DNA of 64,000 nucleotides, taken from contig NZ_AQXH01000001.1 in assembly GCF_000375465.1 (NCBI RefSeq), positions 124,130-188,129 on the forward strand, written 5' to 3'. The DNA comes from Balneola vulgaris DSM 17893 (GTDB lineage Bacteria > Bacteroidota > Rhodothermia > Balneolales > Balneolaceae). This document shows, piece after piece, positions 36,792 to 45,496 of this stretch (its first letter is position 1; the number at the start of each line of letters is the position of its first letter). Under the pieces are notes generated by a model. It was given only the letters and a program-made list of their open reading frames with translations. It was not told the origin of the DNA and searched no databases. Both the position numbers and the translations under genes were made by a program.

Positions 36792-37119
36792 TACACAGGA
36801 TTTTTATAACCGTGTGTATGAAATCGTAAGTAAAATTCCTGAAGGGAAAGTAACTACTTATGGTGCAATTTCGGCTTATTTAGGGGTAGAATCTGGAGCT
36901 CGCATGGTTGGCTACGCACTCAACAACTACCTTGCTAAAGATTTGGGTTATCATATCCCGGCTCATCGTGTTGTAAATCGCCTCGGGCAGCTCACTGGTA
37001 GAGCATATTTTGAGGGTGACTCAATGCGAGAACGATTAGAGCAAGAGGGCATTGTTTTTAAAAGCCCTTATACCGTCGACATCGACTTACATTTCTGGGA
37101 TCCTTTATCAAATTCATAA
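36772..37119 (+). CDS. Alkyltransferase-like protein (ATL)
   Basis: A 115-residue DNA-binding domain of the O6-methylguanine methyltransferase family. The helix-turn-helix GKVTTYGAISAYLG, with the arginine finger in GARMVGYAL (Arg44), is conserved. The active-site PCHRV motif reads Pro63-Ala-His-Arg-Val67: the alkyl-accepting cysteine is alanine. This is the mark of ATL proteins, which flag O6-alkylguanine for nucleotide excision repair instead of repairing it directly. The ATG lies within the DUF2520 gene (20-base overlap). Confidence 0.88.
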   Translation: MAKSKISTQDFYNRVYEIVSKIPEGKVTTYGAISAYLGVESGARMVGYALNNYLAKDLGYHIPAHRVVNRLGQLTGRAYFEGDSMRERLEQEGIVFKSPYTVDIDLHFWDPLSNS

Positions 37120-37166
37120 TTTAGAACCCTTTGGTATAGTAGAATGGGTTTTCTTACCTTCTAACT

Positions 37167-37793
37167 ATGAAAAGAGCGACTTCGAAATTACTATACCTTC
37201 CTGCAATTGCCCTATTTGTATGCCTGAGCTTCAGCTCCATGAATGTGATTGCACAATCTCTTCAATTAAATGGAACCTTACCGGCTAAAGACATCAAAGT
37301 AGAAGATGTATCTGGAAGATCGCTTACCCTAGGTGAGATTGTTGAAACTAATGGTTTGATAGTGATTTTTTCCTGCAATACTTGTCCTGCGGTTTCTCAA
37401 TGGGAAGATCGTTTAGTACAGATTTCGAATATTGCTAAGCTGAACAACATTGGTATGATTGCATTGAATCCTAACGAACGAACTCGAGACAGAGGGGAGT
37501 CGTTAGAGGATATGAAGAAGAGAGCTGCTAAACAGAGTTATAACTTCTACTACGCACTCGATAAAGATCATCAGATTGCCGATGCATTTGGCGCATCACG
37601 TACTCCTCAAGTGTTTGTGTTTAACTCAACGGAACAGCTAGTATATATAGGGGCAATTGATGATAATCCCCGGAATGCCACTCAAGTTCAAGAAAAGTAC
37701 TTAGAAGACGCTATTCAAAAAATGGTTGCTGGCCAAGAACTTATACGAACCACTACCAAATTATTAGGCTGCCCTATTAAGAGAGTGAACTAA
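37167..37793 (+). CDS. Secreted thioredoxin-fold (redoxin) protein
   Basis: A 208-residue protein with a signal peptide (cleavage near residue 29, VIAQ) and an AhpC/TSA-like thioredoxin fold. FSCNTCPAV (CxxC, near residues 69-72) is the redox site and the cis-proline is in RTPQVFVF near 150. The family includes periplasmic redoxins with CPxC/CNTC sites. Likely a periplasmic thiol reductase or peroxiredoxin-like protein; substrate unknown. Upstream, TTTG and TACCTTCT about 20 bases apart could be a weak promoter. Confidence 0.8.
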   Translation: MKRATSKLLYLPAIALFVCLSFSSMNVIAQSLQLNGTLPAKDIKVEDVSGRSLTLGEIVETNGLIVIFSCNTCPAVSQWEDRLVQISNIAKLNNIGMIALNPNERTRDRGESLEDMKKRAAKQSYNFYYALDKDHQIADAFGASRTPQVFVFNSTEQLVYIGAIDDNPRNATQVQEKYLEDAIQKMVAGQELIRTTTKLLGCPIKRVN

Positions 37794-37940
37794 AGTCAGG
37801 CTCCTTAAATCATAATCCTATTTATGAGTTCGATTGGAAAAGCCGATACGGTAATTCTCTAAAAAAACCTGTATTTTTAAGGCTAGCTTTTTTGCTAGTA
37901 AGCAAATTCAGAAATAGACACGTTTAGATTAGAAAATCAG
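37794..37940. other. Intergenic region before queD
   Basis: 147 bases without a gene. CTAGC-TTTTTT-GCTAG (about 37882-37897) is a short hairpin-like repeat. I looked for a preQ1 riboswitch and do not see its conserved elements. The queD promoter is presumably here. Confidence 0.35.
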
Positions 37941-38330
37941 ATGCCAACTTGGACGCTTCATACAGAATTTAAATTCGATGCTGCCCATTATATCGATGGT
38001 TACAATGGGAAATGCGGACGCATGCATGGACACTCATATAAAGTGAAGATGTCTGCAAAATCTCACAAACTGAACCCTTCTCTTTATCTAAATACTGATG
38101 ATATGGTATGTGATTTCAAAGAGCTTAAATGGGCGGCAAAAGATTCAGAGAAAGGTGGACTTGATCACGGTGTATTAAACGAATTGATGGAAGTGAATAC
38201 TACAGCTGAACGTATTGCTGAGTTTATTCATAATGAAACCATGAAGAGAATTCCAGAAGGTATAGAATTGACTGTAACCGTATGGGAAACGGATACTTGC
38301 TGGGTTGAGTATACTGACAAAGATGTCTAA
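37941..38330 (+). CDS. queD: 6-carboxy-5,6,7,8-tetrahydropterin synthase
   Basis: Second enzyme of 7-deazaguanine (queuosine) synthesis, making 6-carboxytetrahydropterin from dihydroneopterin triphosphate. In 129 residues the zinc ligands His16, His29 and His31 (FDAAH, RMHGHSY), the catalytic Cys25 and the later DHG (about residue 76) and E-T-D are present. It overlaps queE by 8 bases, the next enzyme of the pathway. Confidence 0.93.
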   Translation: MPTWTLHTEFKFDAAHYIDGYNGKCGRMHGHSYKVKMSAKSHKLNPSLYLNTDDMVCDFKELKWAAKDSEKGGLDHGVLNELMEVNTTAERIAEFIHNETMKRIPEGIELTVTVWETDTCWVEYTDKDV

Positions 38331-38967
38331 TCTTATTGAAACACATAGCGATTCTATCACTGATTATTTATCCGTTGAATACCCTATAGTTGAACATTTC
38401 TATACGATTCAAGGAGAAGGTGCACACACAGGTAGAGCTTCTTACTTTATTCGTACAGCTGGCTGTGACGTAAATTGCTGGTGGTGTGATGTTAAAGAAA
38501 GTTGGGAAGAAGAAGGTCACCCTTTAATGAAAGTGGGTGAACTTGTAGAACTTGTTAAAGAAAGTGGGGCACCCTTCGCTGTAATCACAGGTGGAGAACC
38601 TTTACTGCACGACTTACTTCCGCTTACCGTAGCACTTAAAGAAGCTGGTATAAAAACGCATATCGAAACAAGCGGTTCGTCGCCTCTTACTGGGCATTTA
38701 GATTGGATTACTCTTTCACCGAAAAGGTTTAAAGAGCCTACCGACGAAATATTCGATTATGTTGATGAACTAAAGGTAGTTGTACTTACCAATAAAGATC
38801 TTCAGTGGGCTGAAAAGAACGCAGCTCGTTGTCCTGAAGGCACACAATTACTATTGCAACCAGAGTGGGATACGCCTAAATCAATTCCGCTTATTGTAGA
38901 CTATGTAAAGGAAAACCCTCAATGGGGAATAAGTCTACAGACCCATAAGTTTCTAAAAGTCCCATAG
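38323..38967 (+). CDS. queE: 7-carboxy-7-deazaguanine synthase
   Basis: Radical SAM enzyme converting the QueD product to 7-carboxy-7-deazaguanine. With the preferred ATG at 38323 the protein is 214 residues; a TTG at 38305 would add six. The 4Fe-4S ligands are Cys48, Cys52 and Cys55 in AGCDVNCWWC (CxxxCxxC), and the GGEPLLH segment binds SAM. The N-terminal YTIQGEGAHTGR is a QueE landmark. QueC and QueF are not in this window. Confidence 0.92.
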   Translation: MSNLIETHSDSITDYLSVEYPIVEHFYTIQGEGAHTGRASYFIRTAGCDVNCWWCDVKESWEEEGHPLMKVGELVELVKESGAPFAVITGGEPLLHDLLPLTVALKEAGIKTHIETSGSSPLTGHLDWITLSPKRFKEPTDEIFDYVDELKVVVLTNKDLQWAEKNAARCPEGTQLLLQPEWDTPKSIPLIVDYVKENPQWGISLQTHKFLKVP

Positions 38968-39683
38968 TGATGAGTTATGAGCAAGCTTCGGTAATAGTTA
39001 CCGGTGGAAGCAAAGGCATAGGCCTCGAAATAGCGAAGTTCTTTGCATCTAATACAAACCGCCCCATTGTATTACTTGCTCGAAATGTAGATGAGTTAGA
39101 GCGCACCAAAATAGAATGCGAAGAAGCAGGTGCGAAATCGGTAGATATTTTATCTGTCGACTTAACGGACTTAGAAGCTTTAAAAGCTATAGACTTTCAA
39201 AAATTAAATCCTGCAGTGCTTGTGAATAACGCAGGTACGTTTTTGTTCAAGAAGCTTGAAGATACTACTCAAAGCGAATTCATAAATCAATTTGAGATAA
39301 ACACGCTGTCAGCTTTCAATATGACTAAAGTGGTATTGCCTCTTTTAAAGCAGCAGGAGAGAGGGCTCATTGTTAATATCTGTTCTCAAGCTTCACTAAA
39401 GGGTTATGCAGATAGCGGAGCGTATACCATGAGCAAACATGCACTACTCGGGTATACACGATCTCTTCGGAAAGAATTGATGCCTACAAATGTAGCTGTT
39501 TCAGCTATTAATCTAGGCCAAACGTACTCAACTTCTTGGGAAGGCGTTGATATTGATCCTAATGAATTGATAGACCCTGTTGACGTAGCTCGTATTATTC
39601 ACTCTCTTACCGAGTTAAGTCCACGAAGCGTAGCCGAAGAAATCAATTTGATGCCCAAAGCAGGCGAAACAAAGCCGATGTAG
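38967..39683 (+). CDS. Short-chain dehydrogenase/reductase
   Basis: A 238-residue classical SDR: TGGSKGIG cofactor motif (about 12-19), NNAGTF (about 90), Ser in NICSQAS and the Tyr/Lys pair in YTMSKHA. The C-terminus (ELSPRSVAEEINLMP) is like that of sepiapterin/3-oxoacyl reductase relatives. The GTG at 38967 overlaps the queE stop and an ATG follows at 38970; either may start. Substrate unknown; its place after queE may be coincidental or may indicate pterin-related chemistry. Confidence 0.85.
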   Translation: MMSYEQASVIVTGGSKGIGLEIAKFFASNTNRPIVLLARNVDELERTKIECEEAGAKSVDILSVDLTDLEALKAIDFQKLNPAVLVNNAGTFLFKKLEDTTQSEFINQFEINTLSAFNMTKVVLPLLKQQERGLIVNICSQASLKGYADSGAYTMSKHALLGYTRSLRKELMPTNVAVSAINLGQTYSTSWEGVDIDPNELIDPVDVARIIHSLTELSPRSVAEEINLMPKAGETKPM

Positions 39684-39707
39684 TTCGATTCCGTTCCCGA
39701 ACTGGAA

Positions 39708-40832
39708 TTAGAGATTATTCCACCATTCCGTTAGTGCAGGAGCTTCCCCTAATTCAAAACGTTGACCAATCATTGGGTGAGTGTAGTTTATATTTTTTGA
39801 TTTAGCACTTTCTACAAATGCTGAAACAGACTCATCCCAAGCATGTGGTGCTAGCCTAAAAGCGCCCCAATGAATAGGCATTACGAGTGTTGCGTTAAGG
39901 TCTAAAGCAGCTTGTACTGTTTGATCAGGAAACATGTGAATTTGATTCCATGCAGTGTTGTATTGCCCACATTCAAGCATGGCGAAATCAAATGGACCGA
40001 GTTTAGTTGCAATTTCTTGGAAGTGATTGGCATATCCGCTATCACCACTGTAGTAAAGATTGGCTGAGGGTGATTGAATAACCCAGCTTGCCCACAAGGT
40101 GGCATCACGATCGGTTATACCTCTGCCCGAGAAATGTCGTGATGGAGTTGCGGTAAATGTAATATCCGATAGCTTAACATCTTGCCACCAATCTAACTCT
40201 GTAATATCCTCTTCTGGTATTCCCCAAGATTCTAAATGAGAGCCAATCCCTAGTGGAGTAACAAAATGTTTTATTTCATCCTTAAGCTTTTGGATGGTTG
40301 GATAGTCTAAATGGTCGTAATGATCATGGGAAATGATAACAACATCAATGTTTTTAATAGACGCTATAGGTAATGCTTGATCGTATTTAAACCTCTTAGT
40401 ACCAAAGGGAACTGGTGCCGCAACCTCTCCAAACATAGGATCGATGAGTATTCTTTGCCCATGTGTTTCAATGAGAAAAGTAGAATGCCCATACCAAGTA
40501 ATGTAGGTTTTAGAAGAGTCCACTTCATTAGGTATGTCACTGAAGATGGTCGGTAATGGCTTAGTAGGATTTCCACTGCTCCCAAACAGCATTTTAGGCA
40601 TTGATTTTAGCGCCTCCAAAATCTCACCCGTGGAGGTATCAACAGTGTTTACAAAATTCTTGCCGTTAAAATTGGGAGATTGTTTGAGTTGCTCGAGCTT
40701 ATCACCTGTAGGTGCTTGACCAAATTGCGGACTTACATTAACGAAGATAGTGGTACCAATAACTAGTAGAAGTAGTAAAGCTACAACTGTAATTGTGATG
40801 CCCATAATTAGTTTTTTAACTCGTTTGATCAT
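39708..40832 (-). CDS. NAPE-PLD-like metallo-beta-lactamase-fold hydrolase
   Basis: A 374-residue protein starting at ATG 40832 (GTG at 40853 would add seven residues). A membrane anchor or uncleaved signal lies at about 10-32. The metallo-hydrolase motif HDHYDH (SHDHYDHLDY) is intact, and YYSGDSGY, LECGQYN and IHWGAFRLAPHAW are typical of the N-acyl-phosphatidylethanolamine phospholipase D-like group. GTKRF and the GxSTFLIE start fit that group too. Likely a periplasmic or membrane-associated phosphodiesterase acting on lipids. It is divergent from proC. Confidence 0.83.
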   Translation of the reverse strand: MIKRVKKLIMGITITVVALLLLLVIGTTIFVNVSPQFGQAPTGDKLEQLKQSPNFNGKNFVNTVDTSTGEILEALKSMPKMLFGSSGNPTKPLPTIFSDIPNEVDSSKTYITWYGHSTFLIETHGQRILIDPMFGEVAAPVPFGTKRFKYDQALPIASIKNIDVVIISHDHYDHLDYPTIQKLKDEIKHFVTPLGIGSHLESWGIPEEDITELDWWQDVKLSDITFTATPSRHFSGRGITDRDATLWASWVIQSPSANLYYSGDSGYANHFQEIATKLGPFDFAMLECGQYNTAWNQIHMFPDQTVQAALDLNATLVMPIHWGAFRLAPHAWDESVSAFVESAKSKNINYTHPMIGQRFELGEAPALTEWWNNL

Positions 40833-40915
40833 GATGAATAATATTTGGGGCACGAAGTTACTACAATTTGTTAACCTATACCTTTAATAAAATAATGTAT
40901 ACTCAATGGTTAATT

Positions 40916-40934
40916 TTTTGAACTTAGTTCAAAA
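40916..40934. promoter_or_regulatory. Palindromic operator candidate
   Basis: TTTTGAAC-TTA-GTTCAAAA is a perfect 8-base inverted repeat with a 3-base centre, in the 200-base region between the divergent hydrolase (start 40832) and proC (start 41033). The form is that of a binding site for a dimeric repressor. Confidence 0.5.
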
Positions 40935-41032
40935 GGTGAGGTTAAAAGTAAACTGAATTAGATTGTCATTTAATCTGATTGCTGTCTAGTTTAGTAGTTC
41001 ACTTCTAAAATTTAAATAACCAATACATACTG

Positions 41033-41842
41033 ATGAAAGTTTTGATGATAGGTGCCGGTAACATGGGGCTTACATTCGCAGAAGGAATGACCGGCTCAAC
41101 CCAAATAAAACCTGGGGACCTATTAATCTATGATAAAGACCCAGAATTAAGAGATACGCTTCGTGAAGACGAGCGATTTAATATTTTTGATTCCCTAACA
41201 CCTGCAGTAGAGATGGCTCATGTCATATTCTTAGCTGTTAAACCACATCATGCGGAATCGTTATTAGCCGAAATGAAACCACACTTGAATGATCAGCAAA
41301 TCATTGTATCTCTGATGGCTGGTGTGACTACTGATTTTATGGTGAAGCTATCAGGTATTCCTAAGGTTGTACGAGCTATGCCAAATTTACCAGCCAAGGT
41401 AAGCAAAGGCGTTACCGCTTTTACAGAGACGGAAGCTGTTTCAAAAATTGAACAAGTAGCCATTAGAGATTTATTGGATTCCACAGGCATAGCCATTCAC
41501 GTTCAAGATGAGTCTTTTATCAATAAATCGACGGGAATATCGGGAAGTGGCCCTGCATATGTATTTTACTTTATGCAGTCTATGATGGAGGCCGCCCTTA
41601 AAATGGGGTTCTCTCAAAATGATTCGAAGATTCTAGTAAGTAACACCTTTGAAGGAGCGATTCAGTTGTTCAAAGAATCTGAATTAGCACCAGATGGTTG
41701 GATTAAAAGAGTAGCCTCGAAAGGAGGGACAACCCAAGCCGCATTAGATTCTATGGACGATAATAATGTGAATACCCTTATTAAAGATGCAGCTTATGCT
41801 GCCTTTGATAGAGCAGTTGAGCTTGGTCAAGAACATCAGTAG
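41033..41842 (+). CDS. proC: Pyrroline-5-carboxylate reductase
   Basis: Last step of proline synthesis. The 269 residues have the Rossmann start (IGAGNMGLTFAEGM), FLAVKPHH near 65, and VRAMPNLPAKV near 117. The ProC signature GISGSGPAYVFYFMQSMMEAALKMG follows near 160 (the segment is longer than needed for recognition). A ProC-like dimer domain ends the protein. Stop is 19 bases from a convergent gene. Confidence 0.94.
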   Translation: MKVLMIGAGNMGLTFAEGMTGSTQIKPGDLLIYDKDPELRDTLREDERFNIFDSLTPAVEMAHVIFLAVKPHHAESLLAEMKPHLNDQQIIVSLMAGVTTDFMVKLSGIPKVVRAMPNLPAKVSKGVTAFTETEAVSKIEQVAIRDLLDSTGIAIHVQDESFINKSTGISGSGPAYVFYFMQSMMEAALKMGFSQNDSKILVSNTFEGAIQLFKESELAPDGWIKRVASKGGTTQAALDSMDDNNVNTLIKDAAYAAFDRAVELGQEHQ

Positions 41843-41861
41843 CTAGATGTTTCGAAGTTGA

Positions 41862-42953
41862 TTAATCTTGGTTTTTAGCATCTAAGATTAGGTTCACAAG
41901 CGTACCAAATTCACTGCTACTTACACGATTATTGCGAATATCCGTATTTACACGATGTACCAAAACCATATCGTAATCAGGTATGATGAGAACGTAGTGC
42001 CCTCCAGCTCCTCGAGCAGAGTAAGCACCCTCATTCAGTTTTACATTGGGTAAATGCGGATATTTATTGTGATCACGAACCACCCACCACATATACCCAT
42101 ACCCATCAGAGGAATATAAAGTGGCATCAGAGTGGTAAGAAGTACTTTCCTTAACCCAATCAGCGGGGATAAGTTGCTGATTTTCCCATTTTCCATTACG
42201 AAGCATAAGTAACCCAAAGCGAGCTAGATCTCTAGCATTAATTCGAAACGGATATGCTTGGTGAATAGAGGCATCACCGGTTACATAGTTGCCATCTTCA
42301 GCGGTGAACTGTTCCATGCCTATAGGTTTAGCGATTTCTTCTTCAATCGCTTCAAATACACCTTTTCCAGTAGCTTGAGTGAATATGGTGCCCGCTACAT
42401 TGAAGTCCCAATTATTATAATACCAATGAGTTCCTGGGCGCTGAGTAAACCGTTCTGGTTTTAAATCCTTCATGCCTTGAGATTCATATAGGGCTGTATG
42501 ATAGATTCCAGAGCGAGCTTTTAAGTTATCACGTACAGTAGCTTGTTTTTCTTCCTCTGAAAGTGGAGGCACATCATCAATGCCAAGCTCTTCCATCGTT
42601 TGCTCCATATCGATAGTACCATCGGCTACATAGTTTCCATAAAGAGCACTAAGTACACTCTTACGGATGGAATGAGTGTTGTATTTTTGTTCTACTTCAC
42701 CCCATTCATATAGGATTTTCCCGTTTACAACAATGGTAACAGCAGCTGTATTTATTTGGTTGGCATAGGACTTTGCTAATTCAAGTTTTTCTATGCTGTA
42801 GCCTAGTTCAGATACATCGTTAACGATTTCCCATTGTTCTGCGGGATAGGTTTGTTGTACGGGGAGGTCTCGAATACATGAAAACCCAACTAATAGTAAA
42901 GTACTGAGAAATAATCTTGTGGTAATGATTACGGAGAACCGTTTGAGTAACAT
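41862..42953 (-). CDS. SxxK serine hydrolase (class C beta-lactamase family)
   Basis: A 363-residue exported protein. A hydrophobic N-terminus ends in GFSC and may be a lipoprotein signal, though the lipobox is not ideal. Catalytic motifs are intact: Ser95-x-x-Lys98 (HSIRKSV), Tyr179-x-Asn181 (WYYNNWDF) and a glycine-rich GAGGHY near residue 327. The family includes D-aminopeptidases, esterases and penicillin-binding relatives. It is the last gene of the D-amino-acid operon (10-base gap after the D-aminoacylase), so a peptidase or amidase releasing D-residues is an attractive inference. Confidence 0.86.
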   Translation of the reverse strand: MLLKRFSVIITTRLFLSTLLLVGFSCIRDLPVQQTYPAEQWEIVNDVSELGYSIEKLELAKSYANQINTAAVTIVVNGKILYEWGEVEQKYNTHSIRKSVLSALYGNYVADGTIDMEQTMEELGIDDVPPLSEEEKQATVRDNLKARSGIYHTALYESQGMKDLKPERFTQRPGTHWYYNNWDFNVAGTIFTQATGKGVFEAIEEEIAKPIGMEQFTAEDGNYVTGDASIHQAYPFRINARDLARFGLLMLRNGKWENQQLIPADWVKESTSYHSDATLYSSDGYGYMWWVVRDHNKYPHLPNVKLNEGAYSARGAGGHYVLIIPDYDMVLVHRVNTDIRNNRVSSSEFGTLVNLILDAKNQD

Positions 42954-42963
42954 AATCCCTTAT

Positions 42964-44550
42964 TTACTGTTTGTTTTTACGAAGTACTTTACCTGCTTTA
43001 ATTCCTTTGAATTCTCCATTATCAACGGCTACGGACCCGTTAACGAATACATACTCGATACCATCTGAATATTGGTGAGGTTCTTCAAAAGTGGCATTAT
43101 CTTTTACCGTGTTGGGGTCAAATAATACTATATCCGCTTTTTGGCCTTCTTTAAGAAACCCTCTATCTGTGAGGCCTAAAGTTGTAGCTGGTAAGCCTGT
43201 CATTTTATAAATGGCATTCTCAAGAGTTAAAGTGCCTCGTTCACGTACATAACGTCCTAATACTCGAGGAAAAGTCCCATACCAACGTGGGTGGGGATGA
43301 CCATCGCCAGGCGTTACTAAGCGCCCATCCGATGCTACCATCGTGAAAGGGTGCTGCATAATTCGCTCTACATCTGCTTCATCCATTGCATGGAATACAC
43401 AAGAAGCACCTCCGTTAACTTGAGCTTCTATCACTAAATCAGCGCCGTTACTTACATTAGGCTCCAATCCTTTCATAATAGCCCAATCTTTGAGGGTCTT
43501 ACCTTCTAGTTCAGGCATCCATGATACCTTTGCAAACTGAACACGAGATAAATCTCCGCCACCACGATCTGTAATCAAGTTAAACTCAATGCCCGCTTTG
43601 ATACTGTCGCGCAGGGCAGGGGTGTTTACTCTGCGCTTAAACTCATTATTGCCACCAGCTCTTGCCCACCCCGGTATCAGCACACTAATACCAGTGTAAC
43701 TCGCGGTGTAGGGATATTGATCGATTTTTATATCCAGCCCTTCGTTTCGTGCCGAATCGACCATAGCAAGTGTTTGCACACTTTTGCCCCACATGGGTTG
43801 CCCAATCACTTTATGATGTGTTAGTATTACGGGTATATCTGCTTTCTCTGAGATGGTAATGGCTTCTTTTACTGCTGCCATCAGTCCTAGCCCTTCTTCC
43901 CGTAGGTGAGAAGTATAAATACCGCCTTCTTCAGAAGCGGCTTTTGATAATGTGATTACTTCATCAATTTCAGAAAAGGAACCCGGGATATATTTTAACC
44001 CCGTTGAAATACCAAAGGCACCTTCCTGCATTCCCTGTTTTATTTGATAGGTCATTTCTGCTAATTCATTAGCATTAGGTTGGCGGTTATCCAGTTTCAT
44101 GACATTGCGACGAACAGTATTATGCCCAATTAAATAGGCTACGTTCATACCAACACCGATTGTTTCCAATGAGTCTAAATATGGACCAAAGGGCCATGGA
44201 CTCGTGCCATCGGGACCACCTAGGGATGTGGTCACGCCTTGGCGTACTGCACTTTCACTTTCGGAAAGACGCATTATTGGATCAATGTGGGCATGCATGT
44301 CGATGAAGCCTGGAGCAACCGCCAAGCCTTTTGCTTCTACTTTGCGCTTACTAGCGCTCCTAGATAAATGACCGATTTCGGCTATTTGATCGCCGATAAT
44401 TCCTATATCAGCAGTGTATGGTTTCTCACCACTGCCATCATAAACAGTACCATTCAGTATGACTATATCGAATTCTTTGTTGTTCTGTCCACACCCCACA
44501 ATTAGTACACCTAAAAGTAAAATGGTATATGCTCGAAAAGAATGCTTCAT
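42964..44550 (-). CDS. Lipoprotein N-acyl-D-amino-acid deacylase
   Basis: A 528-residue amidohydrolase of the D-aminoacylase type with a clear lipoprotein signal (LIVGC, Cys about residue 20). The metal site is the HAH of GFIDMHAHIDP (about 85-90), with the further ligand histidine segments HLREEG and LTHHK and the catalytic Asp in VASDGR. Normal D-aminoacylases are cytosolic, so secretion as a lipoprotein indicates that N-acyl-D-amino acids or D-containing fragments are cleaved outside the inner membrane. It follows the aminotransferase gene by 62 bases in the same operon. Confidence 0.88.
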   Translation of the reverse strand: MKHSFRAYTILLLGVLIVGCGQNNKEFDIVILNGTVYDGSGEKPYTADIGIIGDQIAEIGHLSRSASKRKVEAKGLAVAPGFIDMHAHIDPIMRLSESESAVRQGVTTSLGGPDGTSPWPFGPYLDSLETIGVGMNVAYLIGHNTVRRNVMKLDNRQPNANELAEMTYQIKQGMQEGAFGISTGLKYIPGSFSEIDEVITLSKAASEEGGIYTSHLREEGLGLMAAVKEAITISEKADIPVILTHHKVIGQPMWGKSVQTLAMVDSARNEGLDIKIDQYPYTASYTGISVLIPGWARAGGNNEFKRRVNTPALRDSIKAGIEFNLITDRGGGDLSRVQFAKVSWMPELEGKTLKDWAIMKGLEPNVSNGADLVIEAQVNGGASCVFHAMDEADVERIMQHPFTMVASDGRLVTPGDGHPHPRWYGTFPRVLGRYVRERGTLTLENAIYKMTGLPATTLGLTDRGFLKEGQKADIVLFDPNTVKDNATFEEPHQYSDGIEYVFVNGSVAVDNGEFKGIKAGKVLRKNKQ

Positions 44551-44612
44551 ACTGTTGGTTGTTGTGTTTATTTAAAATTATTTCGTGTTAACTAATCTTT
44601 ATATAAATAATG

Positions 44613-45494
44613 TTAGTTACTGCTAGCCATAAACTTGCTTAGTTTCAGTTTCTTAAATGCTTTTTGAAGTTGAGCCGTAACTGCCCCAGGTGTTGAGCCT
44701 TCATAATAGAAGTGATCATTCACTTTTTTTATGGATGCAATTTGGGTAGTAGTACCTGTTAAAAATGCTTCATCCATTTTATACAGCTCATCTACGGTAA
44801 TGGCTTTCTCATTTACTTCAATGCCAATTTGTTTACACAAATCGATTGTTTTCTGGCGTGTTATTCCATTCAATATGTAATCATCAGCTGGATGGGTATA
44901 CACCACATCGTTCTTTACAAAGAATACATTACAATGCGAGCCTTCTGTGATTTTATTCTCGCGATATAACAGCGATTCATACACTTTATGTTCTACGGCT
45001 ATCTGGTTTGCCAATACATTACCAAGTAGCGAAATCATTTTGATATCACACTGTAGCCATCTTTTATCCGGTGAAGTAATGACGGATAGTGGACTTTTAT
45101 TAATGCCAGGTAATGCTTTTTTCAAGATGTACATCATCACTGATGGAGATGCGTCTTGAGGGAAATTGTGTTTCCGTGGGGCAATACCACGTGTAATTTG
45201 AATGTAGAGCAAGCAAGCCTCATCACGAATGCTACAGCTTTGTAATAGTGCATTTAGATGAGGGAATAGGCTATCCACTTGGAAGTCTATTTGAACCTTA
45301 GCTAAGCTATTTTGTAGACGCTTAAAATGATCTTCTATAAAATAAAATTGTCCATTTTGCCCTACCATAACCTCATATACTCCATCACCAAATAGAAACC
45401 CTCGGTCAAAAACCGATATTTTAGCCTCCTGAAGGTCGACAATGCGACCATTCAGGAATACTTTGGTGGGATATTGAGGTTGTGCTGATTGCAT
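44613..45494 (-). CDS. D-amino acid aminotransferase (class IV)
   Basis: PLP enzyme, 293 residues, of fold type IV. The cofactor lysine is Lys152 (CDIKMISLLGNV). Arg107 and His109 in TRGIAPRKHNF match the R-x-H that binds the alpha-carboxylate in D-amino acid transaminases and is absent in branched-chain enzymes; GDGVYEV near 37-43 also fits. It converts D-amino acids and 2-oxoglutarate into oxo acids and D-glutamate. It starts 2 bases after the dehydrogenase stop. Alternative: a related 4-amino-4-deoxychorismate lyase, less likely. Confidence 0.88.
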   Translation of the reverse strand: MQSAQPQYPTKVFLNGRIVDLQEAKISVFDRGFLFGDGVYEVMVGQNGQFYFIEDHFKRLQNSLAKVQIDFQVDSLFPHLNALLQSCSIRDEACLLYIQITRGIAPRKHNFPQDASPSVMMYILKKALPGINKSPLSVITSPDKRWLQCDIKMISLLGNVLANQIAVEHKVYESLLYRENKITEGSHCNVFFVKNDVVYTHPADDYILNGITRQKTIDLCKQIGIEVNEKAITVDELYKMDEAFLTGTTTQIASIKKVNDHFYYEGSTPGAVTAQLQKAFKKLKLSKFMASSN

Positions 45495-45496
45495 GT

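Noticed and set aside
37794-37940. Possible preQ1 riboswitch upstream of queD
   Set aside because: The short A-rich and hairpin elements do not include the conserved preQ1-I core (for example the terminal CTAAGG-type segment), and spacing does not fit.
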